A DNA stretch of 64,000 bases. Origin: CAVXEH01 sp963805305. GTDB taxonomy: Bacteria; Chloroflexota; Limnocylindria; QHBO01. The notes beneath the pieces were generated by a model that was given only the letters and a program-made list of their open reading frames with translations, had not been told where the DNA came from and ran no database searches. Where the stretch lies: NCBI GenBank assembly GCA_963805305.1, contig CAWDTM010000004.1:1-64000 (forward strand), in the 5' to 3' direction. Below, piece by piece: positions 16,213 through 26,078 of the stretch. The stretch's first letter is position 1, and the number at the start of each line of letters is the position of its first letter. The position numbers and the translations under genes were made by a program.

Positions 16213-18180
16213 CTAGCGGGCGTTGCGCATGGCGGGCACGAAGGCCGCCGCCAGCGCCGCCACGGAGCAGACGGCCCCGCCGATTCCCAGCACGATGGCC
16301 GGCCCGTTGGCCGGACCCAGGATCTCGGCCAGCCAGCCGGAGCCGGCCATGGATGCGGCCATCACGCCGTAGACCAGCGCCTGCCGCGTCGATACCACGC
16401 GGCCCATGAGCCGCTGGGGCGTGCGCTGCTGGAAGAGGGTGATGTTGGGGATCAGGAAGACCATGTTGGCCGCGCCAACCCCGAAGAACAGGACGATGGC
16501 CAGGAACGGATCGCGCACGAAGGCGGTGCCCACGAAGAGGAGGCCGAAGGTGAAGAAGCCCACGATCGACATCGGTCCCTTGGGGAAGCGCTCGGCTACC
16601 GCCCCGATCAGCACCCCGCCCACGATGCTGCCCAGGCCAATGGCGGCCATCAGCAGCGAGTAGTTGAACGGGAAGCCAACCCGGGTCCTGTCCAGGACCG
16701 TCTGGGCGTAGAGGAGCGAGCAGGCGACCTCCGCCCCCACCGCGATCTGGGAGAAGGCGCTGACGATGGTGTTGCTGAACAGCTCCGCCTGGCGGCGGAG
16801 GAAGAGCCAGCCGTCGGCCATCTCCGCCCAGATGGCGCGGATGCTGAGCCGGTCCGCGACATGGTCGGAGGCTCCCATGGCCATGCTCCACAGGAGGAGC
16901 GCGGAGATGACATACGACGCGCTGTCGATGACGAACGCGACGCCGATGAGCGAGGAGAGTGCCGCCACCAGCAGGCCGGCGGCAGGGTAGCCCAGCAGGT
17001 CGGCCATGGTCTCGGTGAGCGTCACGGCGGAGTTCGCCGCGACCAGGTCGCGGTCGGCGGTCATGAGCGGGATGATGGCCACCTTGGCGGGGCGGAAGAC
17101 GAGGCTGACGGTCGCCACGGCGAAGGCGACCGCGTAGACGTAGCCGATGTTGATGTCGATGACGACGGGCACCACGAGCACCAGCCCGGCGCGCAGGACG
17201 TCGCAGATGATCATGGTCACCCGGCGGTCCCAGCGGTCCGCCAGCGCGCCGGCCAGCGGGCCCAGGATGACGTTGGGGGCCGCGGTCATGGCAAACGTGA
17301 TGCCCACCTCCAGCGCGTCGCCGCGGGTCGCCACCAGGAAGCCCAGCGCGACCTGGTGCAGCCGATCCCCGAAGACGCTGATCAGCTGCCCCACCCACAG
17401 GAGCGAGAAGTTCGCATTGCGGGCCAGGCGCAGGTACGGAGACTGGGCACGGCCGCCGGGGAGCGCCTCACCGGGGGCCGGGAGGGCGGGGGAGGGGACC
17501 GCCACCATGGGCCCCGGAGAAGCCGCCTGGGGCGTCGCGAAGGCTCCTGCGAAGGCCACGCCGGCCTGGAACTCACCGCCGGTGGTGGGCCGCAGCGGGC
17601 CGGCGGGCAGGGCCACGCCGGCGCGAACCGGGGCGTTCGGCCGGGTCATGGACGAGACGATGGCCCAGAAGATCCCCAGCGCCAGCAGGACGTCGCCAAT
17701 GCTGACGACGTCACGGATGATGGGCACCGGGAAGGGAACCACGTCGCCGAAGATGCCCCCGCGCTGGACGAAGTCCGCAACCGAGGTGGCGCTCATCAGG
17801 AAGTGGAAGGGGTCCGTCCCCATGTCCGCGGGGGTGAGGCCGGCGGCGGTGAGGGCGCCTGTCCAGACCGGCATCTGGCCGGAGTTGAGGAGGACGGCCA
17901 GCGTGTTCAGGCCAATGCCGACCGCCGCGATCTGCAGCCCGGGAACGCGCCAGTTCCCCCACAGCCAGGCGAAGATCAGGACGTAGGCCGCTATGAATGC
18001 CCCGCCCAGTGGCACGGACTCGTCGACGCCCCAGTTGCGGGCCAGGTAGGCGAGGATCCGCAGGGCCAGCGCCAGCCCAAGCAGCCAGAGCCAGCGCAGC
18101 CGGAGCTCGGCCAGGCGCGGCAGCCCTCCCCCCGCCAGCGCCCCCACCAGGAGCGCCAGCGCGATGGCGCTAAGGAACAT
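16213..18180 (-). CDS. DUF5317 membrane domain fused to MFS transporter
   Basis: The 655-residue fusion has an N-terminal DUF5317-like part (residues 1-175, with several helices and the LNSGQMPVW and FHFLMSATS motifs), a Pro/Ala-rich linker (about 180-245), and a C-terminal major-facilitator domain of about twelve helices. The latter starts with FSLLWVGQLISVFGDRLHQVALGF and carries the A-loop motif GPLAGALADRWDRR, typical of MFS_3/enterobactin-exporter-type permeases. Substrate unknown. The start overlaps the stop of the upstream HD-GYP locus by 11 bases. Confidence 0.8.
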   Translation of the reverse strand: MFLSAIALALLVGALAGGGLPRLAELRLRWLWLLGLALALRILAYLARNWGVDESVPLGGAFIAAYVLIFAWLWGNWRVPGLQIAAVGIGLNTLAVLLNSGQMPVWTGALTAAGLTPADMGTDPFHFLMSATSVADFVQRGGIFGDVVPFPVPIIRDVVSIGDVLLALGIFWAIVSSMTRPNAPVRAGVALPAGPLRPTTGGEFQAGVAFAGAFATPQAASPGPMVAVPSPALPAPGEALPGGRAQSPYLRLARNANFSLLWVGQLISVFGDRLHQVALGFLVATRGDALEVGITFAMTAAPNVILGPLAGALADRWDRRVTMIICDVLRAGLVLVVPVVIDINIGYVYAVAFAVATVSLVFRPAKVAIIPLMTADRDLVAANSAVTLTETMADLLGYPAAGLLVAALSSLIGVAFVIDSASYVISALLLWSMAMGASDHVADRLSIRAIWAEMADGWLFLRRQAELFSNTIVSAFSQIAVGAEVACSLLYAQTVLDRTRVGFPFNYSLLMAAIGLGSIVGGVLIGAVAERFPKGPMSIVGFFTFGLLFVGTAFVRDPFLAIVLFFGVGAANMVFLIPNITLFQQRTPQRLMGRVVSTRQALVYGVMAASMAGSGWLAEILGPANGPAIVLGIGGAVCSVAALAAAFVPAMRNAR

Positions 18181-19687
18181 CGTCCGAGGCCAGTGCCTGC
18201 CTCGGCGCGCTTCCCTTTTGGGTGGATGGTCGGGTGCTCATCCGCCCCTGGTCGGGCTGGCTCTCATCGGCCTGTGGGTCGCTCGGCGCCGTTGCCGTCG
18301 TCGCGGCGGCGATCTGGGGCGGAGCGTTCCCGGTGCCCTGCGGCGCGTCGTCGCCCTTGTCGCGCGGGTCATCCGCGTGAAGCATGGTGGGCAGCTCGTC
18401 CGGGCTGTCCGGTGGGCGATTCAGGATGTCGCGGTCCAGGTTGACGAGGATGGGCACGATCTCCGCGTCGAACTGGATGCCGGAGAACTTCTCCAGCTCC
18501 GCGACGGCCGCCTCGTGGGAGAACGGTGTGAGCCGATACGGGCGCGAGGAGGTCATGGCCTCGTAGGCATCGGCGATGGTCAGGATCCGGGCTCCCAGCG
18601 GGATGTCCAGCGCCTCGGTGCCGTCGGGGTAGCCGGAGCCGTTGACCCACTCGTGATGGCTGCGGATCAGCGGCGCCTCCGGCTTGAGCTGGTGCGCCGG
18701 CGCCACGATCTCCGCGCCGATGGTCGGGTGCTGGTTCATGAGGTAGCGCTCGTGCTTGTCGAGCGGCCCGGGCTTGAGGAGCACGTTGTCGCGGATGCCG
18801 ATCTTGCCCACGTCGTGGAGGAGGCCCGCCCACTTGACCTTCTCGATCTCCCCCTCGGGGAGCTTCATCACGCGGCACATGGCCTCCGCAATGTGGCTTA
18901 CCCGCTGGGAGTGGCCGCGGGTGTACTTGTCGCGGGCGTCCACCGCGTTCGCCAGTGCCCCGATGGTCTGCTCGAAGAGCTCCCTGGTCTCCACGTACCG
19001 GTGGTACGCGAGCCTCGTGGTGAAGAGTGGGAGCATGAACAGCGGCGTTGTCCACCATCCGACGCCTTCGGGTAGCTGAACGACTCCGCCATGAACCAGG
19101 CAAGTGGCACGAGGGCCACGGTGTTCGGTGCGACCACCCGGAGGTCCTGCGCCCAGACTGCGGAGAGGGTGTGTCACTGCGCGCGCACTGACGATGAGTG
19201 CGGCGAGCAAGTTGTTCAGACGTTATAGAGGACCCCGCGATGCCGACGGCCAACGGCAGTCGAAAGCCCAGGACGCTCGGGCGAGTCCGGCTCGCTATCC
19301 AGGGGACTGAGCGATTGCCTCGAAAAGCATTCCGCAAACGGCCGCAGGGCCCACGATCTGGGCATGGTTATTGAGTGTTCCATACCACGGAACCTCGAGG
19401 TTGAATTCGCGATCGTCGAACGTGCCAAGTGCACCAACGATGGCGGCTGCCGCGGGCCCTCCCAATACCATAGACGCGAGGACCGGCGCAGACCCGACAG
19501 ATACCTTGATGCCGGCGGGCAGGGGGATTGGCAGCGCGCTGGCCACTAAGGTCACACCCACCCAAAAGGCGAGACCCACCAGGCCGCCGATGTCTGAGCG
19601 GACGGGGAAGATGACGATAACCGCCGCCAGCAAGACGCCGGCGGCGGCTACCTGTAATGCGATTAGAAGGCGAAGGTAATTGGTCAC
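18170..19687 (-). pseudogene. HD-GYP phosphodiesterase with membrane sensor, disrupted
   Basis: GTG 19687 (GGAG six bases upstream) opens a membrane sensor (LLIALQVAAAGVLLAAVIV and further helices) that ends at an in-frame TAG at 19297-19295. The rest of the protein is present but scattered: LNNLLAALIVSARAV in the original frame near 19215-19165, NTVALVPLAWFMAESFSYP one frame over near 19125-19070, and then GVGWWTTPLFMLPLFTTRLAYHRY back in frame. The intact catalytic part follows: HSQRVSHIAE, LLHDVGKIGI, HHEWVNGSGYPDG, then a disordered tail. HD-GYP domains hydrolyse cyclic-di-GMP. The damaged stretch is 19070-19300. Either a decaying gene or locally poor sequence. Confidence 0.75.
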
Positions 19688-19733
19688 CCGGCACTCCGCG
19701 AAGTCCGCTTAGCCCGGGAGTCTACCACCGCCC

Positions 19734-19829
19734 CTACCAGAGTCTAAGGCTGGCTCCCCCGGCCAAAGCCAGAGTCGCCAAGCCTGCGAGAGTGGTCAAG
19801 AGCGGCGGCAGATACCTGAGAATCTTCAT
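19734..19829 (-). CDS. candidate 31-residue hydrophobic peptide
   Basis: ATG 19829 to TAG 19734 encodes a peptide with two positive charges and then a continuous hydrophobic stretch (YLPPLLTTLAGLATLALAGG). It lies 46 bp upstream of the HD-GYP start and codirectional. A weak AAGGG lies about ten bases upstream. It could be a leader or small membrane peptide, or a chance frame. Confidence 0.3.
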   Translation of the reverse strand: MKILRYLPPLLTTLAGLATLALAGGASLRLW

Positions 19830-20097
19830 GGCCACCAACCCTTAGTTACCAGCTCTTGCTGTTCTCTCGTGCCATCAGAAGGTGCCCTCTTCTGCAGTTG
19901 AGTACACAACAACCGACTATCCAATGTCGGACGGTCGGTTGCACTACACGCTCCCCGACCGTCTAAGTGCCCACATTCAACGGCCGGATCTAAGCATCCA
20001 ATGCGTAGGCCATAAGTACTACGCAACGCCAGTACCATAGATGCTCACGGCCGCCAGGTCAATAGTGAATTCCCGAACTGGTCTGAAAAGTCAATAC
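19830..20097. other. gene-free stretch with one inverted repeat
   Basis: No convincing coding frame is seen here. The sequence is visibly less GC-rich than its surroundings. CAACCGAC (19910-19917) pairs perfectly with GTCGGTTG (19934-19941) across 16 bp, upstream of the hydrophobic peptide and HD-GYP locus, and could be an operator. Confidence 0.4.
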
Positions 20098-23000
20098 CTA
20101 ATGCACCCCGGCACGACCCAGCTCCGCGATCACGGCTACCAACGGTTCTGACGGTTCGACTGATTCGCCCCGCAGACGCGAGGCGAGGTCGCGAGCGATC
20201 CTCAATCCGGCGACGCGTCGTCCACTGAGCGCGAGCGCGCGCGCGAGCGACACGTGTGCGAGTTCGTCATATTCGTCGAGGACTACCAGAGCTTCGGCGA
20301 GACGGACTCGAGCGTCTGGCGCCACCAGTTCGGCGGAGCTCAGGGGCAGCAGCGCACTCCGAATTGCGTCGTGCACACGTTGGCGGGGGCCCGAGGACCA
20401 GTCGTCATACAGGCTTTCGTGAAGGAACTCTCCTCCGAGAGCGCGCAATGCGAATTTCACCGCGTCTTGTTGCTCGCTGTCTGATCGGAGAGAGCCGAGC
20501 TTTCGCTCGAGTTCATGCCAGTCCACTTTCACGAGGTCTGGATTCAGCTCTATCGATTCGTTCGTAGACAGAAGGTAGGGCGGGCTTATTCCATCGCGAT
20601 ACTCCGGGTCGATCTGACGCCGCACCTGGAAGATGGTTTGATTGAGGCTGTTCACAGCCGCAGCGGCCGTCGTTTCGGGCCAGAGTGCATCCAAGATCGC
20701 GTCGCGACTGATGGACTCGCCGAAGTGCGCAACTAGGTAACTCATCAGTGCTCGCTCACGGCGCTTAGAGATCCCGACCGGCGGTCCATCCCAGCCACCC
20801 CGCCGTGTGGTCAGCTTTCCAAACGAGCGGACAAACAACCGTCCGGCATGCTTTACGGTGAGTCGATATCGCACCGCGGCGATGTCCGGGCCACTTGCTG
20901 CGGCGAGGAGAGCCAACTCGGCGGATCCTGCCCGGCATTCGAGCGTTGCGAGCGCAGATGCCCGCTTGGCTGGCAGCGAGATGCTCTCAAGCCCACCATC
21001 CAGAAGCTGCTTGGCCCAGGTGTGGATATCCGATTCAAGGAGCCCGGACCAAAGGGCATCATCCACTAATCGGTACAGCGACGGAGTCCGCTCTGCGAGG
21101 AGACGGATCCAATGAGAGTTTGGCCCGACCGTCCCCAGCCGTCCCATCTCGGTTAGGGCTCGCGCGACTGCCGGGCCTGCCCCCAAGATGTGATGGCTCA
21201 GGGCTGCGGGCCCAGCAATCAGGAGGGCCCGGGATGCCATCAGGGCAGCTCCACGATCGCGCCAATCAAGAGCGCTAGCCAATGCGGCCTCACCGCAGTC
21301 GTCGCCGCAGGCGCCTTGCTCGTGTTCGACGGCGGCGAGAATCGCCTGCGTGTCAGGAGCCAGGCGTGGATCCAGCTTGCGCTCCCGCAGGCGCGCCGCC
21401 ACCTCAGAAACGTCGGCGTCGAGGTCCCGATCAAGGAGCTTCGCTTGCAAGTAATGGCACAGGACCATCTCGGTGGACGCACCAAGATCCGGATGTCCGA
21501 ACACGTGCGCCTCAAGAACACGAATTGCTTGAGCGAACTGACCGGTGGCAATGTGAACGCGCGCCGATGCACAGCTTGCCTCCGCGTGCACCCTTGGCCA
21601 TTCGCGTGTCGCCGAGAGCCCCCTTGCTGCGAACTCCTTGGCTCGGGCGAGATCCCCGAGAGCAAGTAGGCAGCAGACCAGGTTGTAGTTGTCCGCAAAC
21701 GGCCCGCTCGCGGGTTGGTTCCAAAACTCGGCGGCTCGCTCCAACGACTTCCTCGCATGTGCCAACTCACCCATTTCGAGCTGGACCTGGCCCAGATTGT
21801 GGAAGCCAATCGCGGCGTAGTGATCGAGGCCCATCTGCATAGCCTCCGCCGTAATCCGCATAAGTTGCCGCTGGGTCTGCTCAAGAGGAAGTTCCAGCCA
21901 CGACTGGTTGATCGTGAGATTCCCTTGGATGCGAATGCGGAGGTCTCTCGCGTCTTTGGGTGCGAGCGCCAACGCGTGACGGGCTGCATCGGCTCCTGTG
22001 TCCGGTCGCCCCCAATGGCTGTACAGGCGAGCTTTCCTTGACGAGAGCCAACGCCTGCATCCGTCGGTCGCCCTTTCGCGCGAAGAAGGTGCGAGCCCGC
22101 TCGAGCGCCGCCAGCGCTGACTCGAACTCGCCCCGGATTCCCAGCGCCTCACCGTGGAGGAGGCTGAGGCGGGCGTTGTCGTGGATCGCCTTCTCCGGCA
22201 GCTGCTGGAGCCACTCGTCGACCATCCCCAGGCGTCCCTCAGCTACGACGTCCTCGCCGTACCGGGCGATGAGCCGGGCCGCCTGTCGTTGCAGCCCAGC
22301 ACGGAGGTAGTGGTAGATGGCCTCCGGCCACTCCGTCGAGGTCTCGTAGTAGGAGGCCGCGTGGATGTGGAGGCCGGTGACCTCGGCCTCGGTCCGTTCA
22401 TCGCTGAGCCTTCGCTCGAGGAAGTCGCGGAAGAGGCCGTGATACCGATAGCGCGCTTCGTCGAGCCGGTACGTGAAGAGCCCCGCGTGCTCCAGCTGGA
22501 GGAGGCGCCGCATCCCGTCGTGCGCCCCGGCCAGGCGCTCTGCGAGGTCCGGGGTGATCTGCTGCAGGATGGAGGTCGAGAGCAGGAAGTTGCGAGTCTC
22601 CTCCGTCTGCTGTTCCAGGACCTCCTCCGCCAGGAACGAGAACAGGTCCGTGTCCGATCTGGCGGTGATGGATTCGATGAGCGCCCGCCGCTTCTCCGGG
22701 GTCCTCCGTTCGCGCAGTGAGACCTCGACGAGCTGGAGGCTTGCCGCCCAGCCCTCCGTTCGACGCTCCAGCTCCGCGGCCTCGTCCGCGGTCAGCGGGT
22801 CCTGGTAGACGTCGCGGAACAGCTCCGTGATCTCCGGCTCCGTCATGCGCAGCTCGTTCGTCCGCAGTTCGGCGTAGCCGCCGTGGGTCTTGAAGCGCGC
22901 GAACTGCAGGTGCGGCTTGCCCCGCGACGCGAAGACGAAGCGGCAGGTGGGCGGCGCGTCCCGCAGGATCTGGTTCCACAGCCCACGCACCTCGGTCACC

Positions 23001-23440
23001 GAGGCGATGTACTGCCAGTCGTCGATGATGAAGGTGCACGGTTCCTTGAGGCGCTCGTGCATCTCCGCGAGGAGAAACGCGGTGACGCCGGGGCGCGACG
23101 AACCCGGGCCGCCCATCTGGCGCAGGATCGAGTGCGCCTTGCGGCCGAACCCGGGGTAGTGCTGACTCACCGCCTCGACCAGGTAGCTGATGTGCAGCGT
23201 CCAGTCGCGATCGTTCCGATCGAGCTTGTACCAGTAGCACGGGAAGTCCACCGTCTGCTCCCATTGCCAGAGCAGCGTGGTCTTTCCGTAGCCGGCGCCG
23301 GCGGCGATCACCAGGGCGCGGCACTCGCTGTGCTCGTTCAGCCAGTTGAGCAGCCTGGGACGGCGCAACGTTGGCGTGACGAAGCGCGGCGAGATGACCT
23401 TGTTATGGATGAGCGGGTAGGCGCTCTTGACATCCTCCAT
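20098..23440 (-). CDS. large MalT/SARP-like ATP-dependent transcriptional regulator, one frameshift
   Basis: The reconstructed protein is 1113 residues. Its N-terminus is a STAND-type NTPase: SPRFVTPTLRRPRLLNWL, Walker A GAGYGKTT at 48-55, and Walker B TFIIDDWQYI. A TPR-rich middle follows. The C-terminus carries an OmpR-type winged helix (SRDAILDALWPETTAAAAVN then FQVRRQIDP) and a BTAD-like helical domain. Family members sense a ligand or partner through the STAND/TPR part and activate transcription. The frame changes by one base near 22040, between ALALVKE and ARLYSHWGRP. The winged helix at the C-terminus, instead of the LuxR helix of MalT, is the less common architecture. Confidence 0.75.
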
Positions 23441-23570
23441 CGGCGATTCCCCGGGCGGGTAGGGTCGCAGAGGGGGTCACCCTCCCCCGGTGATCTCTCG
23501 GCGCGCAAACGCTAGCCGACGAGTAATTATCGGCGCATTACCGGCTCATGGGCTAGAGTCCGGGGCGAGG

Positions 23571-24092
23571 ATGCGAGCCTTTATTGGTCTGGGCGGAAAT
23601 CTCCCGGAGTCCCGCGACACGCTCGGTCGGGCGGTCGCGGAGCTCAACGGCATTGGCTCGGTGGTGCGGGCCTCGTCGCTGTATGCGTCGGCCCCGCGCG
23701 AACTCCTGGACCAGCCCGAGTTCACGAACGCGGCCGTGGAGCTGCACACGGACCTGGAGCCTGAGGCCCTGCTGGTGGCCTTGAAGCGCATCGAGCTTTC
23801 CCTGGGCCGCGACCCCCAGGGAATCCGCTATGGCCCGCGCGTCGTGGACCTCGACATCCTCGCGTTCGACGGCCGCTGCGTGACCGATGCCCACATCGAC
23901 CTGATCGTTCCGCACCCGCGCCTGCACGAACGACGATTTGCCCTGGAGCCGATGGCCGAGCTGCAGCCCGACCTGCGCCCGTGGCGGGGCTGCGACGACG
24001 TGCGGCGTGACGTGACCGTCGCCGACCTGCTGCCGCACGTCGCCGACCAGGATGTCCGGCGCATTGCCGGCCCGGAGTGGGCGGACCGCTAA
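23571..24092 (+). CDS. folK: 2-amino-4-hydroxy-6-hydroxymethyldihydropteridine diphosphokinase
   Basis: HPPK transfers pyrophosphate from ATP to the pterin in folate synthesis. The 173-residue protein has GLGGNLPESRDTL at the start, the pterin loop EFTNAAVEL, the signature YGPRVVDLDILAFDG, and PHPRLHERRFALEPMAEL. ATG 23571 starts exactly at the family N-terminus, preceded by a GCGAGG site. folP and folB are not adjacent, so it is an isolated folate gene here. Confidence 0.9.
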   Translation: MRAFIGLGGNLPESRDTLGRAVAELNGIGSVVRASSLYASAPRELLDQPEFTNAAVELHTDLEPEALLVALKRIELSLGRDPQGIRYGPRVVDLDILAFDGRCVTDAHIDLIVPHPRLHERRFALEPMAELQPDLRPWRGCDDVRRDVTVADLLPHVADQDVRRIAGPEWADR

Positions 24093-24135
24093 CCTCGCGC
24101 CGAGACCGTCCCGCCGGCGATGCGCGCGACAGGGG

Positions 24136-24166
24136 TTGACTCTCGCCCAACCGGAGGGTTCATGCT
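24136..24166 (+). promoter_or_regulatory. MerR-type promoter with 19-bp spacer
   Basis: -35 TTGACT (24136-24141) and -10 CATGCT (24161-24166) are separated by 19 bp, the over-long spacing that MerR-family activators correct by DNA distortion. A short dyad AACC-ggag-GGTT lies inside the spacer. The GTG start of the regulator follows six bases after the -10 box, so its mRNA would be leaderless. Autoregulation is the simplest reading. Confidence 0.6.
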
Positions 24167-24172
24167 CCGCGC

Positions 24173-24540
24173 GTGGACGAGCTGCTGACCATTGGCCGCT
24201 TCGCGCGGCTCACGGGCCTATCCATTGGCGCGCTGCGGCACTACGACGAGCAGGGCCTGCTGCGGCCCGCCCGCGTGGACGACGTGACCGGGTATCGGTC
24301 CTATCGAGCGCGAGCAGCTGGGGCTGGCCCGCACCATCCGTCGGCTGCGGGACCTGGAGCTGTCGATCGACGAGATCCGCGAGCTCCTCACGACGGACGA
24401 CCCCGAGCGCCAGCGCGCCCTGCTCACGCACGCACCGGGAGCGGGTCCAGGCCCGCACCTGGCGATTGCAGCGCGTCCTCCACGTGCTCTTCCAGATGAC
24501 CAGCACTCCGCACCCGGAGACCGCCAAGGAGACCGAGCCG
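24173..24540 (+). CDS. MerR-family transcriptional regulator, two frameshifts
   Basis: GTG 24173 begins a MerR winged helix (LLTIGRFARLTGLSIGALRH, YDEQGLLRPARVD, TGYRSYRA). The dimerisation part continues one frame over from about 24309 (REQLGLARTIRRLRDLELSI, then DEIRELLTTDDPERQRALL) and one more frame over from about 24435 (HRERVQARTWRLQRVLHVLF). After the second shift the frame has no stop and runs into the gene at 24541. The intact locus may therefore be a MerR-effector fusion of about 280 residues. Removing two bases restores it. Whether the breaks are real is unknown. Confidence 0.65.
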
Positions 24541-25017
24541 ATGACCCTCCAGCCACCGATTCCCAGCGAGATCGACCCTGCCAGCCGCCGACGCCTGGCG
24601 GTGGACCTCTTCAACCACACCTGGGAGCTGCTCGAGCTGCCGGACCGGACGCCGATGCAGGACGACGAGATGGTCCACTCCGCGCACGCCTCGCGATACC
24701 ACTGGGGCGAGGTGGGCGAGCCTGCCAACCTGGCGCGCGGAGAATGGCAATGCTCCCGGGTCTACGCCACCCTCCGTCGCTCGGAGCCGGCCCTGTGGCA
24801 CGCACGGCGCTGTCTCGCCATCTGCGAGGAGCACCGGATCGGGGACTGGGACGTCGCCGCGGCCCAGGAGGCCATGGCACGGGCGTCGCTCGTCGCGGGA
24901 GACGAGGCGGCCGCCCGCGAATGGCTGGGGCGGGCACGAGCGTCCTGCGCGGCCATCGCCGGCGACGAGGACCGGCGGATCATCGAGTCCGACCTCGACA
25001 CGCTGGGCCTGTCGTAG
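24541..25017 (+). CDS. conserved hypothetical alpha-helical protein or effector domain (158 aa)
   Basis: ATG 24541 has a strong Shine-Dalgarno AAGGAG nine bases upstream, so it can be translated alone, although the same frame also continues from the MerR C-terminus. The sequence has the motif set NHTWELLELPDRT, MVHSAHASRYHWGEVG, NLARGEWQCSRVYATL and ALWHARRCLAICEEHGI-like helices. These recall stand-alone conserved hypothetical proteins I associate with Actinobacteria. The repeated helix pairs look TPR-like. It may bind the effector sensed by the regulator. Function unknown. Confidence 0.65.
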   Translation: MTLQPPIPSEIDPASRRRLAVDLFNHTWELLELPDRTPMQDDEMVHSAHASRYHWGEVGEPANLARGEWQCSRVYATLRRSEPALWHARRCLAICEEHRIGDWDVAAAQEAMARASLVAGDEAAAREWLGRARASCAAIAGDEDRRIIESDLDTLGLS

Positions 25018-25057
25018 GGCGGGTCCAACCCCGCGGCTGCCGCGGGGCGGCGCTTCG

Positions 25058-26035
25058 CTAGAGGCGGACCTTGGGCGGGGTGTGCTCCTCGAAGGTGTGG
25101 ACCGTGTCGATGAAGCGCACGATTCCGCCGCGAAGGTTCATGAGCAGCGAGTGCGTGCGTGCGCCGCCGCCGAAGAAGCGAACGCCGCGCAGAAGCTCGC
25201 CATCGGTCACGCCGGTCGCGCAGAAGACGACGTTCTCGCCCGGGGCGAGGTCGTTCGTGAAGTAGACCCGCTCCGTGTCGTCCACGTCGACGCCCATCCC
25301 GCGCGCTCGCTCCTTCTCCTCGTCGGAGCGCCACGCGAACTTCGCCTGGATCTCCCCGCCCAGGCATTTCAGCGCGGCCGCGGTCAGGACCCCCTCGGGG
25401 GCGCCGCCCGTGCCCATCACGGCGTGCACGCCCGTGCCGGAGACGGCCACGCTGATCCCCGCGGTGAGGTCGCCATCGGAGATGAGCTTGATGCGGGCAC
25501 CCGTGGCGCGCACCTCCGCGATGAGCTCCTCGTGGCGGGGACGCTCCAGGATCACGACGGTGATGTCCCAGGGATGCCGGCCCAGGCGGTCCGAGATGAT
25601 CTCGATCGTCTTCTGGACCGGGTCCTCCAGGGCGACGTGCCCGGCGACCTGGGGTCCCACGATCAGCTTGCGCAGGTACGTGTCCGGGGCGTGCATCAAA
25701 CCACCGGGCTCCGCGGCGGCAAGCACCGCGGTCGCGTTGGGCGACCCGGTGGCGACCAGGTTGGTGCCTTCGAGCGGGTCCACCGCGATGTCCACGTGGG
25801 TCGCGGCCTCGGGGTTGCCCACCTTCTCGCCGATGTAGAGCATGGGCGCCTGGTCGCGCTCGCCCTCGCCGATGACGATGGTGCCGCTCACGTCGGACTC
25901 CTCCATCGCCCGCCGCATGGCCTCGACGGCCGCGTGGTCCGCGCCGTCGCGATCACCGCGTCCCATGAGGCGCGCCGCCGCGATGGCCCCGGCCTCGGTC
26001 GCCGCCACGGCTTCGACGCTGATCAGCTTGTCCAT
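25058..26035 (-). CDS. glpX: class II fructose-1,6-bisphosphatase
   Basis: GlpX hydrolyses fructose-1,6-bisphosphate to fructose-6-phosphate in gluconeogenesis. The 325-residue protein shows the metal site GEGERD (56-61), DPLEGTNLVATG (from 86), the ISDGDLTAGI segment and GTGGAPEGVLTAAALKC. ATG 26035 is preceded by GAGGAGG. The longer upstream frame reads into purH and is not coding. It lies 43 bp after purH on the same strand and probably shares its promoter. Confidence 0.92.
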   Translation of the reverse strand: MDKLISVEAVAATEAGAIAAARLMGRGDRDGADHAAVEAMRRAMEESDVSGTIVIGEGERDQAPMLYIGEKVGNPEAATHVDIAVDPLEGTNLVATGSPNATAVLAAAEPGGLMHAPDTYLRKLIVGPQVAGHVALEDPVQKTIEIISDRLGRHPWDITVVILERPRHEELIAEVRATGARIKLISDGDLTAGISVAVSGTGVHAVMGTGGAPEGVLTAAALKCLGGEIQAKFAWRSDEEKERARGMGVDVDDTERVYFTNDLAPGENVVFCATGVTDGELLRGVRFFGGGARTHSLLMNLRGGIVRFIDTVHTFEEHTPPKVRL

Positions 26036-26078
26036 GCTCGGTCCTCCTCGGGCAGTCGTCCGGGCCCGGATCCGGGGC

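Noticed and set aside
16159..18444. 761-codon plus-strand frame over the MFS gene
   Set aside because: Composition is His/Arg/Asp/Gln-rich and patternless. The minus strand encodes helices and MFS motifs.
24052..24172. Upstream extension of the MerR/effector frame
   Set aside because: It overlaps folK and the MerR promoter. The sequence is Arg/Pro-rich shadow.
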